Positions 45,410 through 56,286 of a stretch of 64,000 bases of DNA are shown here, piece after piece. A program made the translations under genes and the position numbers. The notes below the pieces were generated by a model that searched no databases, had not been told where the DNA came from, and saw only the letters and a program-made list of their open reading frames with translations. Where the stretch lies: contig JAUCBJ010001416.1 of assembly GCA_032718475.1 (NCBI GenBank), positions 101,361 through 165,360 of the forward strand, written 5' to 3'. This DNA comes from Nemertoderma westbladi (Eukaryota; Xenacoelomorpha; Nemertodermatida; Nemertodermatidae). Numbering within the stretch: position 1 is the stretch's first letter; every line of letters starts with the position of its first letter.

Positions 45410-45602
45410 TACTGAATAGGAATACAGTCTGACAGTAATAAAAGTAAAAAATACACTACAGCAGACAGGCAGACAGCACTACTACACTACCAGACTACTG
45501 CACTAGTTTGTAGTTCTGGTCAGTCTGCTACAGTCTGACAGTTCCTGTACCGGTACCAGTAAGCAGGTAAGTACAGAAGTACCGTCAGACCGTACTGCAG
45601 AC

Positions 45603-46406
45603 TAGGGCTCGATCGGAGCTCCGGCCTCCGGCTCCGGCTCCGGCCATTTTGGCACCTCCGGCTCCTGCTCCGGCTCCGGTAAAAATATTGCCGGAGTTAA
45701 TTTTTTAATAAAGTATTATATTTCGTGCATATTCTAATCTGAACAATTATTTACACTAAGTACTGAAGTAAGTACTGTAGTACAGCTTCAATATCAAGCA
45801 TAATACCGGTACTGCAGTACTGCAGTATTACTTAAAGTCAATGACTGACTGACTGTACTGCAGTACTGGTACTGGCCAGCTGGCAGGCTGGCTGACTAGC
45901 AGACTATTACAGACAGACAGATAGGCCCTACTGTAAAAAATTGTAAATGCTATGAATGTACACTGTAGCTGTACCACTGCAGCCATTTACTGCTGTCATG
46001 CCATGCCAGCATACTGTACTGCAGTACTGGTACAAGTACGGTAGGTAGGCTACCTACAGTAACAGTACACACCTCTACCACAGTTCAGCAGTTAGTGAGT
46101 TAGGTACTGTAGGTAATATTTAGCCGTCAGCGTCAGGCCGTCTGTCCGTGATAACTTAATTAATTACCTGTACTTAAATTTTAAATTGAAAATTCGTAAA
46201 TCTATAAATTATGAAATTAATTAGACCTACAGTATGATTGATTATGAGCGATTGGCGAACGATAACCATACTTTATTTTTTTTAAATAAATAATTAAATT
46301 TTTACAATTTTTGAAAAACTCCGGCTCCTGCTCCGGCTCCGGCCAAATTGTCCAACTCCGGCTCCTGCTCCGGCTCCGGCCAAATCCAAACTCCGATCGA
46401 GCCCTA
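45603..46406. mobile_element. hAT-type non-autonomous element, second GCTCCGG copy
   Basis: Ends TAGGGCTCGATCGGAG and complement, with octamers CTGCAGAC at 45595-45602 and 46407-46414. CTCCGGCTCCTGCTCCGG words fill both arms. It is related to 34432-35226 by ends and word. Confidence 0.9.
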
Positions 46407-46670
46407 CTGCAGACTGCAGTATGTAGTGTACTGATGTATGTAGCCGGAGGGATGTAGGGATGTAGCCTACCTACAGCTACAGCATACAGTCTGACAGTAG
46501 GCCTACAACCGTACAAATGCAGAAATGGGGACTTGTTCATTGTTAGACTGTTATAGAGCAGTAGAGATACAGGCTGACAGGCTGATACTGGTTGCCGGAT
46601 GCCGGTAGGGCACCCTCGCCTGCTCGCTCCTGCTGTCCTGACTGGAATGTCAGTATGTACTGGTACCAAG

Positions 46671-47857
46671 GGTTCCGCGTCGTTGGGTCCTTTGGTCGTT
46701 AGGTCCTGCGTCGTTAGGTCCTGCGTCGTTAGGTCCTGAGGCATTAGGTCCTGCGACATTAGGTCCTGCGTCATTAGGTCCTGTTGTGTCATATCGTGCG
46801 ACGTTAGGTCCTGTGGAGCGTCGTTAGGTCCTGCCTGCCTGCGTCGTTAGGTCCTGTATTCCACTACTGTGCAGTGAACAGGCTGACAGCAGGACAGGTA
46901 CCGGTGTCCGGTAGGCCACTGTATACTGGTATACAAGGTAGGCCTATATGGCAATATCGTAGGTACCGGTAGTAGAAAGGGTAGGTCGGTATAAACGGTA
47001 GGTTGGCCTACTGCCGTTGCGAGGCAGTGTGCTGGGGTGGTAGACTACTTAACCGTGAACTTGAAAGAACTACTTAACTGAGTTATTTTTGTATACCGGT
47101 ACCATTCAAAATCGTTCCAATTTTTACTTTAATCATTTATTCATTCTTTATAGTGTTGTGTTTGTGTTATCATATGTTAATGTTGTTGAACATTTGTGAA
47201 AATATGTGTTAGTAATGTTGAAGATAAAAGTAGTGCGGCCATTTGAATCAAGTTTTGAGTGGGCGTTTATTTGGGAGCGGGAGGGAGGGGGAACTTTTTT
47301 CTATTTATGTGAACTATTTTTGTAGGTCGTATGAGCAGTGCTCATGGGAACTGTGCTAGTCAATTGGTTTAGGAGAATGGTTTAGGGACGCAGTACTCGT
47401 CACCATAGAACATTACAAGCCTCGTTGCGCTCGTCCTGTTTTATCCGAAAATATATTTCATAACGTAGACTGACGATGAACTGAAGATGACACTGTGTCT
47501 GACTGTCGTCACCATAGAACATTACAAGCCTCGTTGCGCTCGACCTGTTTTAGTCGAAAATATTTCTCATAACGTTAACTTTATAACTATGAAAAATGAC
47601 AAAATGAAATGTGAAATGAAAAATTAAAAAAACTGAAAAATCTGGAAACCCCCCAATCGCCAAAGCCGCAGAGGACCTAATGACGCAGGACCTAACGACC
47701 AAAGGACCTAATGACGCTATTATAGAAGACCTAATGTCGCAGGACCTAATGACGCAGGACTTAACGCCGCAGGACCTAATGCCGCAGGACCTAACGACCA
47801 CTCACAGGACCTAATGACGCGGGACCTAACGACCAAAGGACCTAATGACGCGTTACC
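46671..47857. mobile_element. Word-array element (TTAGGTCCTGCG) with 8-bp TSD
   Basis: Left end GGTTCCGCGTCGTTGGGTCC, right end the complement of GGTAACGCGTCATTAGGTCC, and octamers GTACCAAG at 46663-46670 and 47858-47865. The left arm (46676-46862) repeats CGTTAGGTCCTG; the right arm (47672-47850) repeats CAGGACCTAATGACG. The middle includes ACCGGT-rich sequence and two copies of the dispersed repeat also seen at 40545-40850. Confidence 0.88.
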
Positions 47858-47865
47858 GTACCAAG

Positions 47866-48450
47866 GTACTGTCTGACTGTACGCTGGTACGTACAGCAGT
47901 ACAGACGTAGGCCATGCTGGTACGCTACGGTACTGCTGTACTGCAGTACTGTCAGCCTGACAGAACAGTGTACCAGTACGTGACTGAAATTGCCTGACTG
48001 ATGACGGATGAGCTGGCAGCTTGAGGAAAAGGCTGCCAATGCGGGAAATCTGAATTCCAATAGGCTGATAGGTGCATAATAATTATAATTGTGTATACCA
48101 TTCAAGGTGGGCCCGTACTAAATAGCAAAGTCATGATCATGAAGCAAGCGGAATGCTACAGTACTTCTGTAAGAAAACTAAGTGGCCGTAAATTACCACG
48201 TATGGAATACGACTGTAGTAAAACTAAATATTGCTTGAACTTGTTTATTAGCGGAACCGAAGATAAAATATTTACATGTAAATAGTTAGGTCTTATGAGC
48301 ACAACTACAGTACGACGGTCACAATGACATAGACAATATATTGAATGTAACGCACATTAAATAGAGATTTACGATATACTATATAATAAAAATGCTAAGT
48401 GGTGCTATTAAGATTAGTTAGTAAGTAGGCCTACTACTACTACTAGTATT
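47866..48450. other. Spacer
   Basis: CAGT/ACTG-rich, then AT-rich. A short frame at 48091-48285 is not recognised. TAG-type microsatellite at 48429-48446 is the 3' tail of the adjacent LINE. Confidence 0.4.
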
Positions 48451-48454
48451 GGCA

Positions 48455-50215
48455 TGCTGCATTGCGCAGCTGCATTTTTAAGAATGCTGTGCCGGCTTGT
48501 CGACAAAATTGCGCCGCCACTACTCCCTATCACCAATTAAATTTGCTAGACCATCCGCATCTTCAAGGCCAGTATCCTTTAAGATGCGTCTCAAGAAAGT
48601 CATGGGCTGTCCACCATGCTTATTCACTCCATGAGGCTGCCAAAACACAAGATTATGCACTGGCTGGTCCTCACGGCGAAAGCAATGTCCTGCAAAGCGG
48701 AGGCCACTTATTTGTTCTAGTGTCAAGCTTGGGGAACCAATGAGACACCTCCAATGTTATATAGTGTCTGGTTGGAGATGTGTGCATTGTACTTGACACA
48801 TTGAACCAGGCGTAGCATTCTTGTGAATGTGCCATCCAAAGATTTAAATATGAAGCGAGTTTGAAAGAGGTCGTTCGCGGCGAATACATATTAAAATCGA
48901 GTTATATTGGTGTTGTAAGCTAAGCCACGATTCTAAGTAAAACAAATTCCTTTTTATCATATGGCCATTTCGTGTATTAACACACGTCTTCAGTGATATA
49001 AATATATAATAAAATGTTTACAAAATTTACATATTAAAATAAGTACGTCCGTGCGTGGGGTATGGCAGTAAACATATCAATTACGTCTATGGCGATGGAC
49101 GGAGTGTATTGTGAGTTCCTAGTAGGAAGGAATTTTTAGGTAGTTTGCAGCATCCGTTACTAGTGGATGTAGGAAGTAGTGCATTAGTTTAAACAAAGGC
49201 GTGAAAAACGCGTCAGTATTTGAAATAATTGACCTACCTTTGGGAATTAGTTTGCCATTAGGGTGGGTGATTCATTCGTTTATGGGCTTATGATCTTTTA
49301 AGGATATGAACATGTGACCTGTAGTGAATGTATTGGGGAATAGATGAAGCCTCAGCAAGGGGTTGGTTATTAGTGGGTGGTCTCTGTGTCTTCCAAATCC
49401 TGGAAAGCCTATTCAAGGCTGCCCATGCCTTTCCCTTACGTATTCGAAGGTCCTCACCTGATTTCTGGATCCATAATCCCAGGTAACAGAAGTCGTCCAC
49501 ATGTTCAAGCATACCATCTTTTGAGCTTATTCTCATCCGGTCAGAGACTTGCTCAGGACTTTCAAAGTTAACTGTCAAAGTGTTGGTCTTTTTGGAGTTA
49601 ATAAAAAGACCAACACTAGAAGCAGCCTGTTCTAATGAGCTGAGGAGCCGTTGGGCTCCCTCTAGTGATTCTGAGAGTACTCCTAAGTCATCAGCAAAGT
49701 CTAGATCAGTTAGGTACTTGGCAGGATTTCGTCGACTTCTGGAGCCTGTAGGTGGAGTTACCATCACCCCATCATAATTATGATGATCTAAGGACATGCG
49801 TAGAACATAGTCAACCACAATTATGAACAAGAATGGCGCAAGTGTGTCTCCTTGGAGGACTCCCCATAATACTTCAAATGGTTCTGTGTCACCACCAACA
49901 GTATACACAAATGTTGTCGAACCATCGTATACTGATCTGTTGCTGCAATAATTTCATCAGGAATCCCATATAATTAAAGTACAGTATGCTGAACATACGT
50001 GAGCGAGTGACTGAATCAAAGGTCTTGAAGAAGTCAACAAACTTTCTTTCTTTTTTGATAAATCCTCAATTATCCTCCTAAGTGCCAAAATGGGCTCCAT
50101 GGTCCCTCGACCTTTACGGAACCCATTCTGATTTCCACGGAGCAGTCTCTCAATGGGATCCCTGATGCGATTTAATAGAATTCTATTGTATAGCTTTTTC
50201 AGCATTCTAGATTAA
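48455..50215 (-). pseudogene. RTE-like LINE copy interrupted by a Penelope-like insertion
   Basis: On the minus strand this begins with the RT segment LYNRILLNRIRDPIERLLRG and NQNGFRKGRGTMEPI (the part missing from the 3740-4985 copy). It continues with VLQGDTLAPFLF and YLTDLDFADDL, then DDFCYLGLWIQKSGEDL up to SRIWK near 49388. It resumes at 48842 with the SLDGTF segment and the C-terminal LRFAGHCFRRED block. About 115 bp of element sequence is missing at the break. Frameshifts (for example near 49950) show it is inactive. Confidence 0.88.
48845..49387 (-). mobile_element. Penelope-like retroelement fragment inserted in the LINE
   Basis: Between the two LINE parts the minus strand reads GKLIPKGRSIISNTDAFFTP followed by HYFLHPLVTDAANYLK. 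This resembles the GRPI(I/V)S...LxPLV...YLKDT region of Penelope-like reverse transcriptases. Downstream is CTGAAGACGTGTGTTAATAC, a form seen in 3' regions of such elements. It is interrupted by stops and short. The class rests on motif memory. Confidence 0.55.
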
Positions 50216-50827
50216 TGAGCTATGATAAATAATCAACTGTTTGCAACTACTGTAAGCTGATAACAGAGGCCGCTAAAGATAGCCCCACGAAATAATTAAA
50301 TCGTAATATTGAAATATTGAAATACAAGAACTACCCTGGCCTATTAATAGGCAGGTTCGTTATAAATTTTTCTTTCAGTTTGACTGTATTGGTTAAACCG
50401 AGGGGGCCTCAGTCTAACCAATACCCATGCCTGAAACATCTAGAAGCACCTAGATTTATAAATATTGAAACAAAAAACAATACTTCGGCATATTTGTTTG
50501 ACGATAATTCGAAATTAAACATCGTAATTATTGAAATATATGTTCGTTGCTATGCTAACCCGAGTAAATATTTATTGTACACAATAATGCAGTAATGATT
50601 TGCACAATTAGCATTAGGCCTATTTTGTTCCGGCGACTTCAATATCATAACATACAGTAACAATAATAGGCCTAGGCCTACCCAATCCAATATACTGTAT
50701 TTGCAATCCATTTACTGAAATGTGAATTGAATTGTTAATTACCTGTGGCTCTACTCTACCCTGCTACCGGTACGGTACTGCAGTACTGTAACCGCAACCT
50801 ATTTAAATTTAAGTAAAAAATATTAAA
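50216..50827. other. Upstream region of PPP1R42
   Basis: No other gene is present. The 60 bases before the start codon include TACCGGTACGGTACTGCAGT and an AT-rich stretch ending in AAAATGG, a good initiation context. No TATA box is clear. Confidence 0.45.
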
Positions 50828-51982
50828 ATGGTGTTTCTCGATGTCGATACTATTGGAAGAACCAGTAGTGTATCTCGAGCTAAGAAGAACCAAACTTTAC
50901 CCCAGTACCTCAACCGCTTAACACATCTCTACTTCGCTGAAAAAGATATAGAAGGGGTCGGCGATTTAAGCGCTTGCAAACATTTATCCGTGGTATATCT
51001 GTACGACAACACGATAACCGAGATAGGCGCTCTTGGAAACGTAAATAGTATCACACATCTTTACCTACAAAACAATAATATATCTCGAATAGACAGATTA
51101 GACAAGTTAAAACACCTCAGTAAACTGTATTTAGGTGGGAATTCTATTTCTGTAGTCGAAGGATTAGAGAGTTGTAGGGAATTACAAGAACTCCATATCG
51201 ACCATCAACGGCTTCCGGTTGGAGAGAAGATTTTATTCAGTCCGAGAACTTTATCCGCCCTTTCTGATGGACTCAACGTATTGAACATATCCGCTAACAA
51301 TCTATCTTCCTTACAGGAACTCAAATGTCTGCGGAGGATCTCCCAACTGGACGCGGGTTTCAATAGACTGACGAGTTTCAAGGAATTAGACAGGGTCGTT
51401 TCGGAATGGCCGTGTTTATGGCGACTCGAGTTGTCCGGGAATCCGTTGTGTAAGAAAGCGAAGTATCGCGATCGGATAATAGCCGGGTGTCGGACGTTGT
51501 CCGTGTTGGACGGGAAAGAGATACCGGAAAGCACAAAACTATTCCTGAGTAAGTGGAAGGCTGCTAAGGAACGACAAAAGGAAGCCTTGGTTGATGCGGC
51601 GATGCGTGGCGGTGAAGGGTTCGGGGTAGCGCCGCGTGGTGGCGCTGTTAGACCGCCGGTTACTCCCAATAATATGTTCCCGGGGCTGCGAACCGATACG
51701 AGTTCCAGACAGCGGCCGCGGTACCGGAGCGCCGAGGGGGCGCGGGCGCCCCCCAGGGGGCTCGCGCCGGTGCAGGGAAGGGGGGCAGTCAACGGTGGGG
51801 TGCTGGGTGGCGCGGCGCCGTGGGAGGGTGCGGGGGCACCGCTGGTGGGCTACGGTGCACCACCGGTGGGCCACGGTGCACCACCGGTGGGACTCTGGTC
51901 CGACGATGAGTCACACTTCCTAGAGGATCAGCTAAAAGCGACGCATCTGCGAATAAATCTCGCTGATTCAATAAATGATTAA
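50828..51982 (+). CDS. PPP1R42: PPP1R42 (LRRC67), leucine-rich-repeat PP1 regulatory subunit
   Basis: 384 residues in one open exon. Residues about 30-128 are SDS22-like leucine-rich repeats (LTHLYF, LSVVYLYDNTITEI, ITHLYLQNNNISRI, LSKLYLGGNSISVVEGL). They are followed by the family-typical QRLPVGEKILF-PRTL segment (127-142), further repeats (150-190) and the cap with LSGNPLCKKAKYRDRII and LDGKEI (202-232). This order is that of vertebrate PPP1R42, a testis- and cilium-associated protein reported to bind protein phosphatase 1 and tubulin. Residues 265-355 form an extra Gly/Pro/Arg-rich tail with GAPPVG repeats; the family is usually nearer 310 residues. Unlike the multi-exon vertebrate gene, no intron interrupts it, so an intron-poor gene or an intact retrocopy are both possible. 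Confidence 0.93.
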   Translation: MVFLDVDTIGRTSSVSRAKKNQTLPQYLNRLTHLYFAEKDIEGVGDLSACKHLSVVYLYDNTITEIGALGNVNSITHLYLQNNNISRIDRLDKLKHLSKLYLGGNSISVVEGLESCRELQELHIDHQRLPVGEKILFSPRTLSALSDGLNVLNISANNLSSLQELKCLRRISQLDAGFNRLTSFKELDRVVSEWPCLWRLELSGNPLCKKAKYRDRIIAGCRTLSVLDGKEIPESTKLFLSKWKAAKERQKEALVDAAMRGGEGFGVAPRGGAVRPPVTPNNMFPGLRTDTSSRQRPRYRSAEGARAPPRGLAPVQGRGAVNGGVLGGAAPWEGAGAPLVGYGAPPVGHGAPPVGLWSDDESHFLEDQLKATHLRINLADSIND

Positions 51983-53559
51983 TATTTTTTGTTTATTTAT
52001 AAAATTTTAAACTTTTAATTTTTCTGTACAGAATATTTAGTCCGGAGGCCGAGAAACTGTTTAAATAACCCAAACAGTTAGACCCAAACAGGCCACAGCT
52101 GGTAGAAAGCGGGATAATCTAAATATCAGAATTAACTATCTTGTATTTTATATGATTTAATTTTACCAACATTAGGAATATCTTCGTCTCTCCCACGTAC
52201 AGTAAAACTTCATATCTAGTAATTTATTAATAATATATTATTATTCACTTTTATTTGGATTCATTTAGAATTTACAAACATTTTGAATCGCTTGTTAAAC
52301 AATATCTACGATGATCCCAAATCTGTTTTACTGCGAAATATTGAGGGATTTTGATTTTAGTAACGATTTATCCGAACCGAATACTCAGTAAGATAAACCG
52401 GTAACCATCTTATTGAGCTTTATTATTTTTAACTTCCATTTTGATTAAATTCTTTTTAGTAGGTCGATCAATATGATAATGAAACTTTCACACCCCCCTT
52501 CTATGGATGGCTAACGTCTAGGTCGGACTATAAATAAATACTATAAGTTTGGGTTGATAAATAAACAGGTTTCGGGTCACCCGGACTGAAAATGATAATG
52601 TAAGTAAGGAATTACCGGATATATTAATTTCATGAGTCTACGTCTACGAGTTTCATGAGTTTACGATTTTGCGATTTAATCGTTTTAGAAAACATTTATA
52701 AAAAATCTTAACATTTTTATTGAACAGACCATCGGGTTTTCTAACTCTCCTCCCTCCTTTCGTGCAATAAAGCCACTCGCGTCAGAACGATGTAAAGTAT
52801 TACTTTATGCGAATGTATATTTATCGTTACAGTTCCGGTACAGACCCGATGACCCAGTTCCAGTGTGTTAGTTGTCAAACATGCTTGCCCTTTCCATATA
52901 TTCTATTTTTTAATAATATTTCACCGCTGCAAATAAAAGCTAAATATGATAATTAAAATATTATGCAAAATCCTTCGTATTTATTTGAGTTTTAGAAAGT
53001 TTTATTCCTTTTGTATGAGTTGATTGTGTTTACTAATGGTTTCTTTGTATTATTGTTATTTATTGTTTGTTTTATTCTTTGTAAAGATAAGATTTGTAAT
53101 TTTCTATTTATTAATTTAAGTTTTACGGTTGTATTTTAATTCCAACATATAATTATATTTAATTTATGAGAAGAAATAATATTAAATATTGTTATTAATT
53201 TCATTGATTTTTTTTATATTTGCCTTATAAAAGTTATTTTTTAGGTGATAAATAATATGATCAAACGTCGGAGATATAATGTCGCCCTCCATGACTTCTT
53301 GTTTGATATGGGTGACATAACAATAACAGCATGCTCTTCTGTTATGAGTTTCGCTTTCCCTGAAAATTTTATGATGTCAAATTCTGTTGATTTTTGGATT
53401 TTTGTAATTATGTTTAACTATACATTATTTCAGCCTTTGAATCAAGAAACAGAACTGCAGCAGTTGTAGGCTTACCATATAGTGCCAGTGCCATTTAATG
53501 ATCCTTTTTTACGAAAATAATATGATTAAATATGATAATAATATGACACTATAGACTAA
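51983..53559. other. Downstream region of PPP1R42
   Basis: AT-rich with no gene. Possible polyadenylation signals are AATAAA overlapping the end of the CDS (about 51971) and at about 52766. Confidence 0.4.
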
Positions 53560-53569
53560 AGCAAGTCTA

Positions 53570-53660
53570 GGAGGCCCTGGTTTGATCCATAAATGGAGCA
53601 GCGCACTGTTTGGGTAAAGTGCTTTAAATGCTGCAGGCTAGCCCAATCTCTGACTGGTCG
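53570..53660 (+). repeat. Partial tRNA-derived SINE
   Basis: GGAGGCCCTGGTTTGATCC followed by GTGCTTTAAATGCTGCAGGC matches the B-box part and body of the SINE at 37735-37905 in the other orientation. Confidence 0.55.
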
Positions 53661-53689
53661 TAACTTTGGGAACCGAGTGGAATTGTTTA

Positions 53690-55240
53690 CTGTGGAAGAT
53701 CACCCAGGGTGGTGAACAGACATTCCTTTAGGAAACAGAGTGGAAGGGTTTACTGAGGAATATCACCCATTATGGTGAACAGGTATTCCTTTAGGAAACA
53801 GGGTGGAATAATTTACTGTGGAAGATCACCCACGGTGGTGAACAGGCATTCCATTAGGAACCAGAGTGGAAGGGTTTACTGTGGAAGATCACCCATGGTG
53901 GGGTGGTGAACAGGCATTCCTTTAGGAAACAGGGTGGAAGAGTTTACTGTGGAAGATCACCCACGGTGGTAAACAGGCATTCTTTTAGGAAACACAGTGG
54001 AAGGGTTTACTGTGGAAGATCACCCATGGTGGTGAACAGACCTTCTTTTAGGAACCAGAGTGGAAGGGTTTACTGTGGAAGATCACCCATGGTGGTGAAC
54101 AGGCATTCCTTTAGGAAACAGAGTGGAAGAGTTTAAGCTGGAAGATCACCCATGGTGGTGAACAGGCATTCCTTTAGGGAACAGAGTGGAATAGTTTACT
54201 GTGGAAGATCACCTATGGTGGTGAACAGGCATTCCTTTAGGAAACAGAGTGGAAGGGTTTACTGTGGAAGATCACCCATGGTGGGGTGGTGAACAGGCAT
54301 TCCTTTAGGAAACAGGGTGGAAGAGTTTACTGTGGAAGATCACCCACGGTTGTAAACAGGCATTCTTTTAGGAAACAGAGTGGAAGGGTTTACTGTGGAA
54401 GATCACCCATGGTGGTGGACAGGCATTCCTTTGGGGAACAGAGTGGAAGGCTTTACTGCGGAAGATCACCCATGGAGGTCAACAGGCTTTCCTTTAGGAA
54501 ACAGAATGGAAGGGTTTGCTGTGGAAGATCACCCATTGTGGTGAACAGGCATTCTTTTAGGAAACAGAGTGGAAGGGTTTACTGTGGAAGATCACCCATG
54601 GTGGTGATCAGGCATTCTTTTAGGAAACATAGTGGAAGGGTCTACTGTAAAGATCACCCATGGTGGTGAACAAGCCTTCGTTTGGGAAACATAGTGGACG
54701 GGTTTACTGTGGAAGATCACCAATGGTGGTGAACAGGCATTCCTTTAGGAAACAGAATGGACGGATTTACTGTGAAAGATCACTCATGGTGGTGAACAGG
54801 CATTCCTTTAGGAAACATAGCGGAAGGGTTTACTGTGAAAGATCACCCATGGTGGTGAACAGGCCTTCCTTTGGGAAACATAGTGGAAGGGTTTACTGTG
54901 AAAGATCACCCATGGTGGTGAACAGGCATTCCTTTAGGAAACATAGTGGAAGGGTTTACTGTGGAAGATCACCTATGGTGGTGAACAGGCATTCCTTTAG
55001 GAAACAGAGTGGAAGGGTTTACTGTGGAAGATCACCAATGGTGGTGAACATGAATTCCTTTAGGAAACAGAGTGGAAGGGTTTACTGTGGAAGATCACTC
55101 ATGGTGGTGAACAGAGAACAGGTATTCCTTTAGGAAACAGAGTGGACGGGTTTACTGTAGAAGATCACCCATGGTAGTGAACAGCCATAGGAAACATAGT
55201 GGAAGGGTTTACTGTAGAAGATCACCCATGGTAGTGAATA
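53690..55240. repeat. 63-bp minisatellite array
   Basis: About 24 units of GTGGTGAACAGGCATTCCTT + TAGGAAACAGAGTGGAAGGG + TTTACTGTGGAAGATCACCC + ATG. Because 63 is a multiple of three, long open frames (53903-54136, 54286-54669, 54660-55133) appear with a 21-residue period. Units with a 5-bp GGGGT insertion break the frame, so it is treated as noncoding. Confidence 0.9.
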
Positions 55241-56004
55241 GGTTCTTTGCTTAAATGAGTCTAAAAAAATTATTCCAATCGATAACTAGATGGTGGTGCT
55301 CGCGCACCGCGAAAGAAGCTCTCTAGCTTCAGACGACTGTTCAACTGTCCACCTCTTCGTTCAAGTTACACTCTCTTCGAGAATTAGCCCCATAACACGA
55401 AAATTGCCACACACTCAATGATAGAAACACCAGCTACTGGAGCTCATAAGGGCCTCGTAAGCCACTACTTTGATGGAATGGATAGGACCAAACTGCTGAT
55501 AAGTATATTACTTGCCAAGTTTATTACTCTCTCACTCTATCCCAGACAAGCAATCAAATATCAACTCACTCTATCCCAGACAATCAATCAAATATCAACT
55601 GTTATAGTTTGTGATGTATTGTCCCGCCAGCTGAATAGCTCTTCCCAGTGTGCCAACTACTGTAATACTGTAGTATATTATTGCATAGTAGTAGGCTTTA
55701 TTGTAGCTCTAGCCAATCAGGGAGCTAGGAAATGCCAGAACACGTATTTTTCTTCTAAACCATCACCATGTTGTCCAAAAATTTGCGGAAATACAGACAG
55801 GGAATAAGAGCTTCTTAAATAAGTTATTTATTTTTTCTAATTATTTACCGGTGCTGGAAGGACTCAGTTACTGTAGTTATCTATTATTGGATTCATGTGC
55901 GAAGTTCGTTCAACATAATTTTGACAATCCTATAATTTGTTTGCAGGAACTCAATGAATGCAATAATAACTCAGTGCAATCGGAATCGGGCATTCTCTTT
56001 CTTT
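55241..56004. other. Spacer
   Basis: A 129-codon frame at 55418-55807 shows no family resemblance and internal short repeats; it is not called a gene. Confidence 0.4.
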
Positions 56005-56010
56005 GAGACA

Positions 56011-56043
<33 letters not shown>

Positions 56044-56286
56044 TTCGACGCAAAACCCGCCTTGGCGAATTAATATCCCGCCTCAATGTTAAATTATCAA
56101 TTTAGGGAAAGGAGCAGGTTACAGTGGCACGTTATTTTAACCAAAACAATAAACTAAACACAATAGAACAGGTTACAGTTTTATTTTTCAGAGTAAACAT
56201 CTGTTATTTGCTTCGAATTTCCCCTGGAGAGAGATTAATTTTTATTGCGCCCAGTCCCCCCCCCCCCCCCCCCCCCCCCCTATCTG
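56005..56286. mobile_element. G/C-tract-ended element, second full copy
   Basis: Same family as 23362-23610: GAGACAG, a G-run of 32 (56011-56042), CGACGCAAAACCCGCCTTGG, the core (GGGAAAGGAGCAGGTTACAG, AACCAAAACAATAAAC), CGAATTTCCCCTGGAGAG, then a C-run of about 33 and TATCTG. The flanks CTTTCTTT (55997-56004) and CTTTTTTT (56287-56294) agree at 7 of 8. Confidence 0.75.

Noticed and set aside
46217-46792. 191-codon minus-strand frame beginning with repeated QDLM
   Set aside because: It is a translation of the TTAGGTCCTG word array and the edge of the hAT element; not a gene.
51205-51792. 195-codon minus-strand frame
   Set aside because: Antisense to PPP1R42, whose sense frame matches a known family along its length.
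54286-55133. Long frames in the 63-bp repeat
   Set aside because: Open because the unit is a multiple of three; interrupted by unit variants and without any domain.
55418-55807. 129-codon plus-strand frame
   Set aside because: It contains a direct duplication (CACTCTATCCCAGACAA) and no recognisable domain or splice context.
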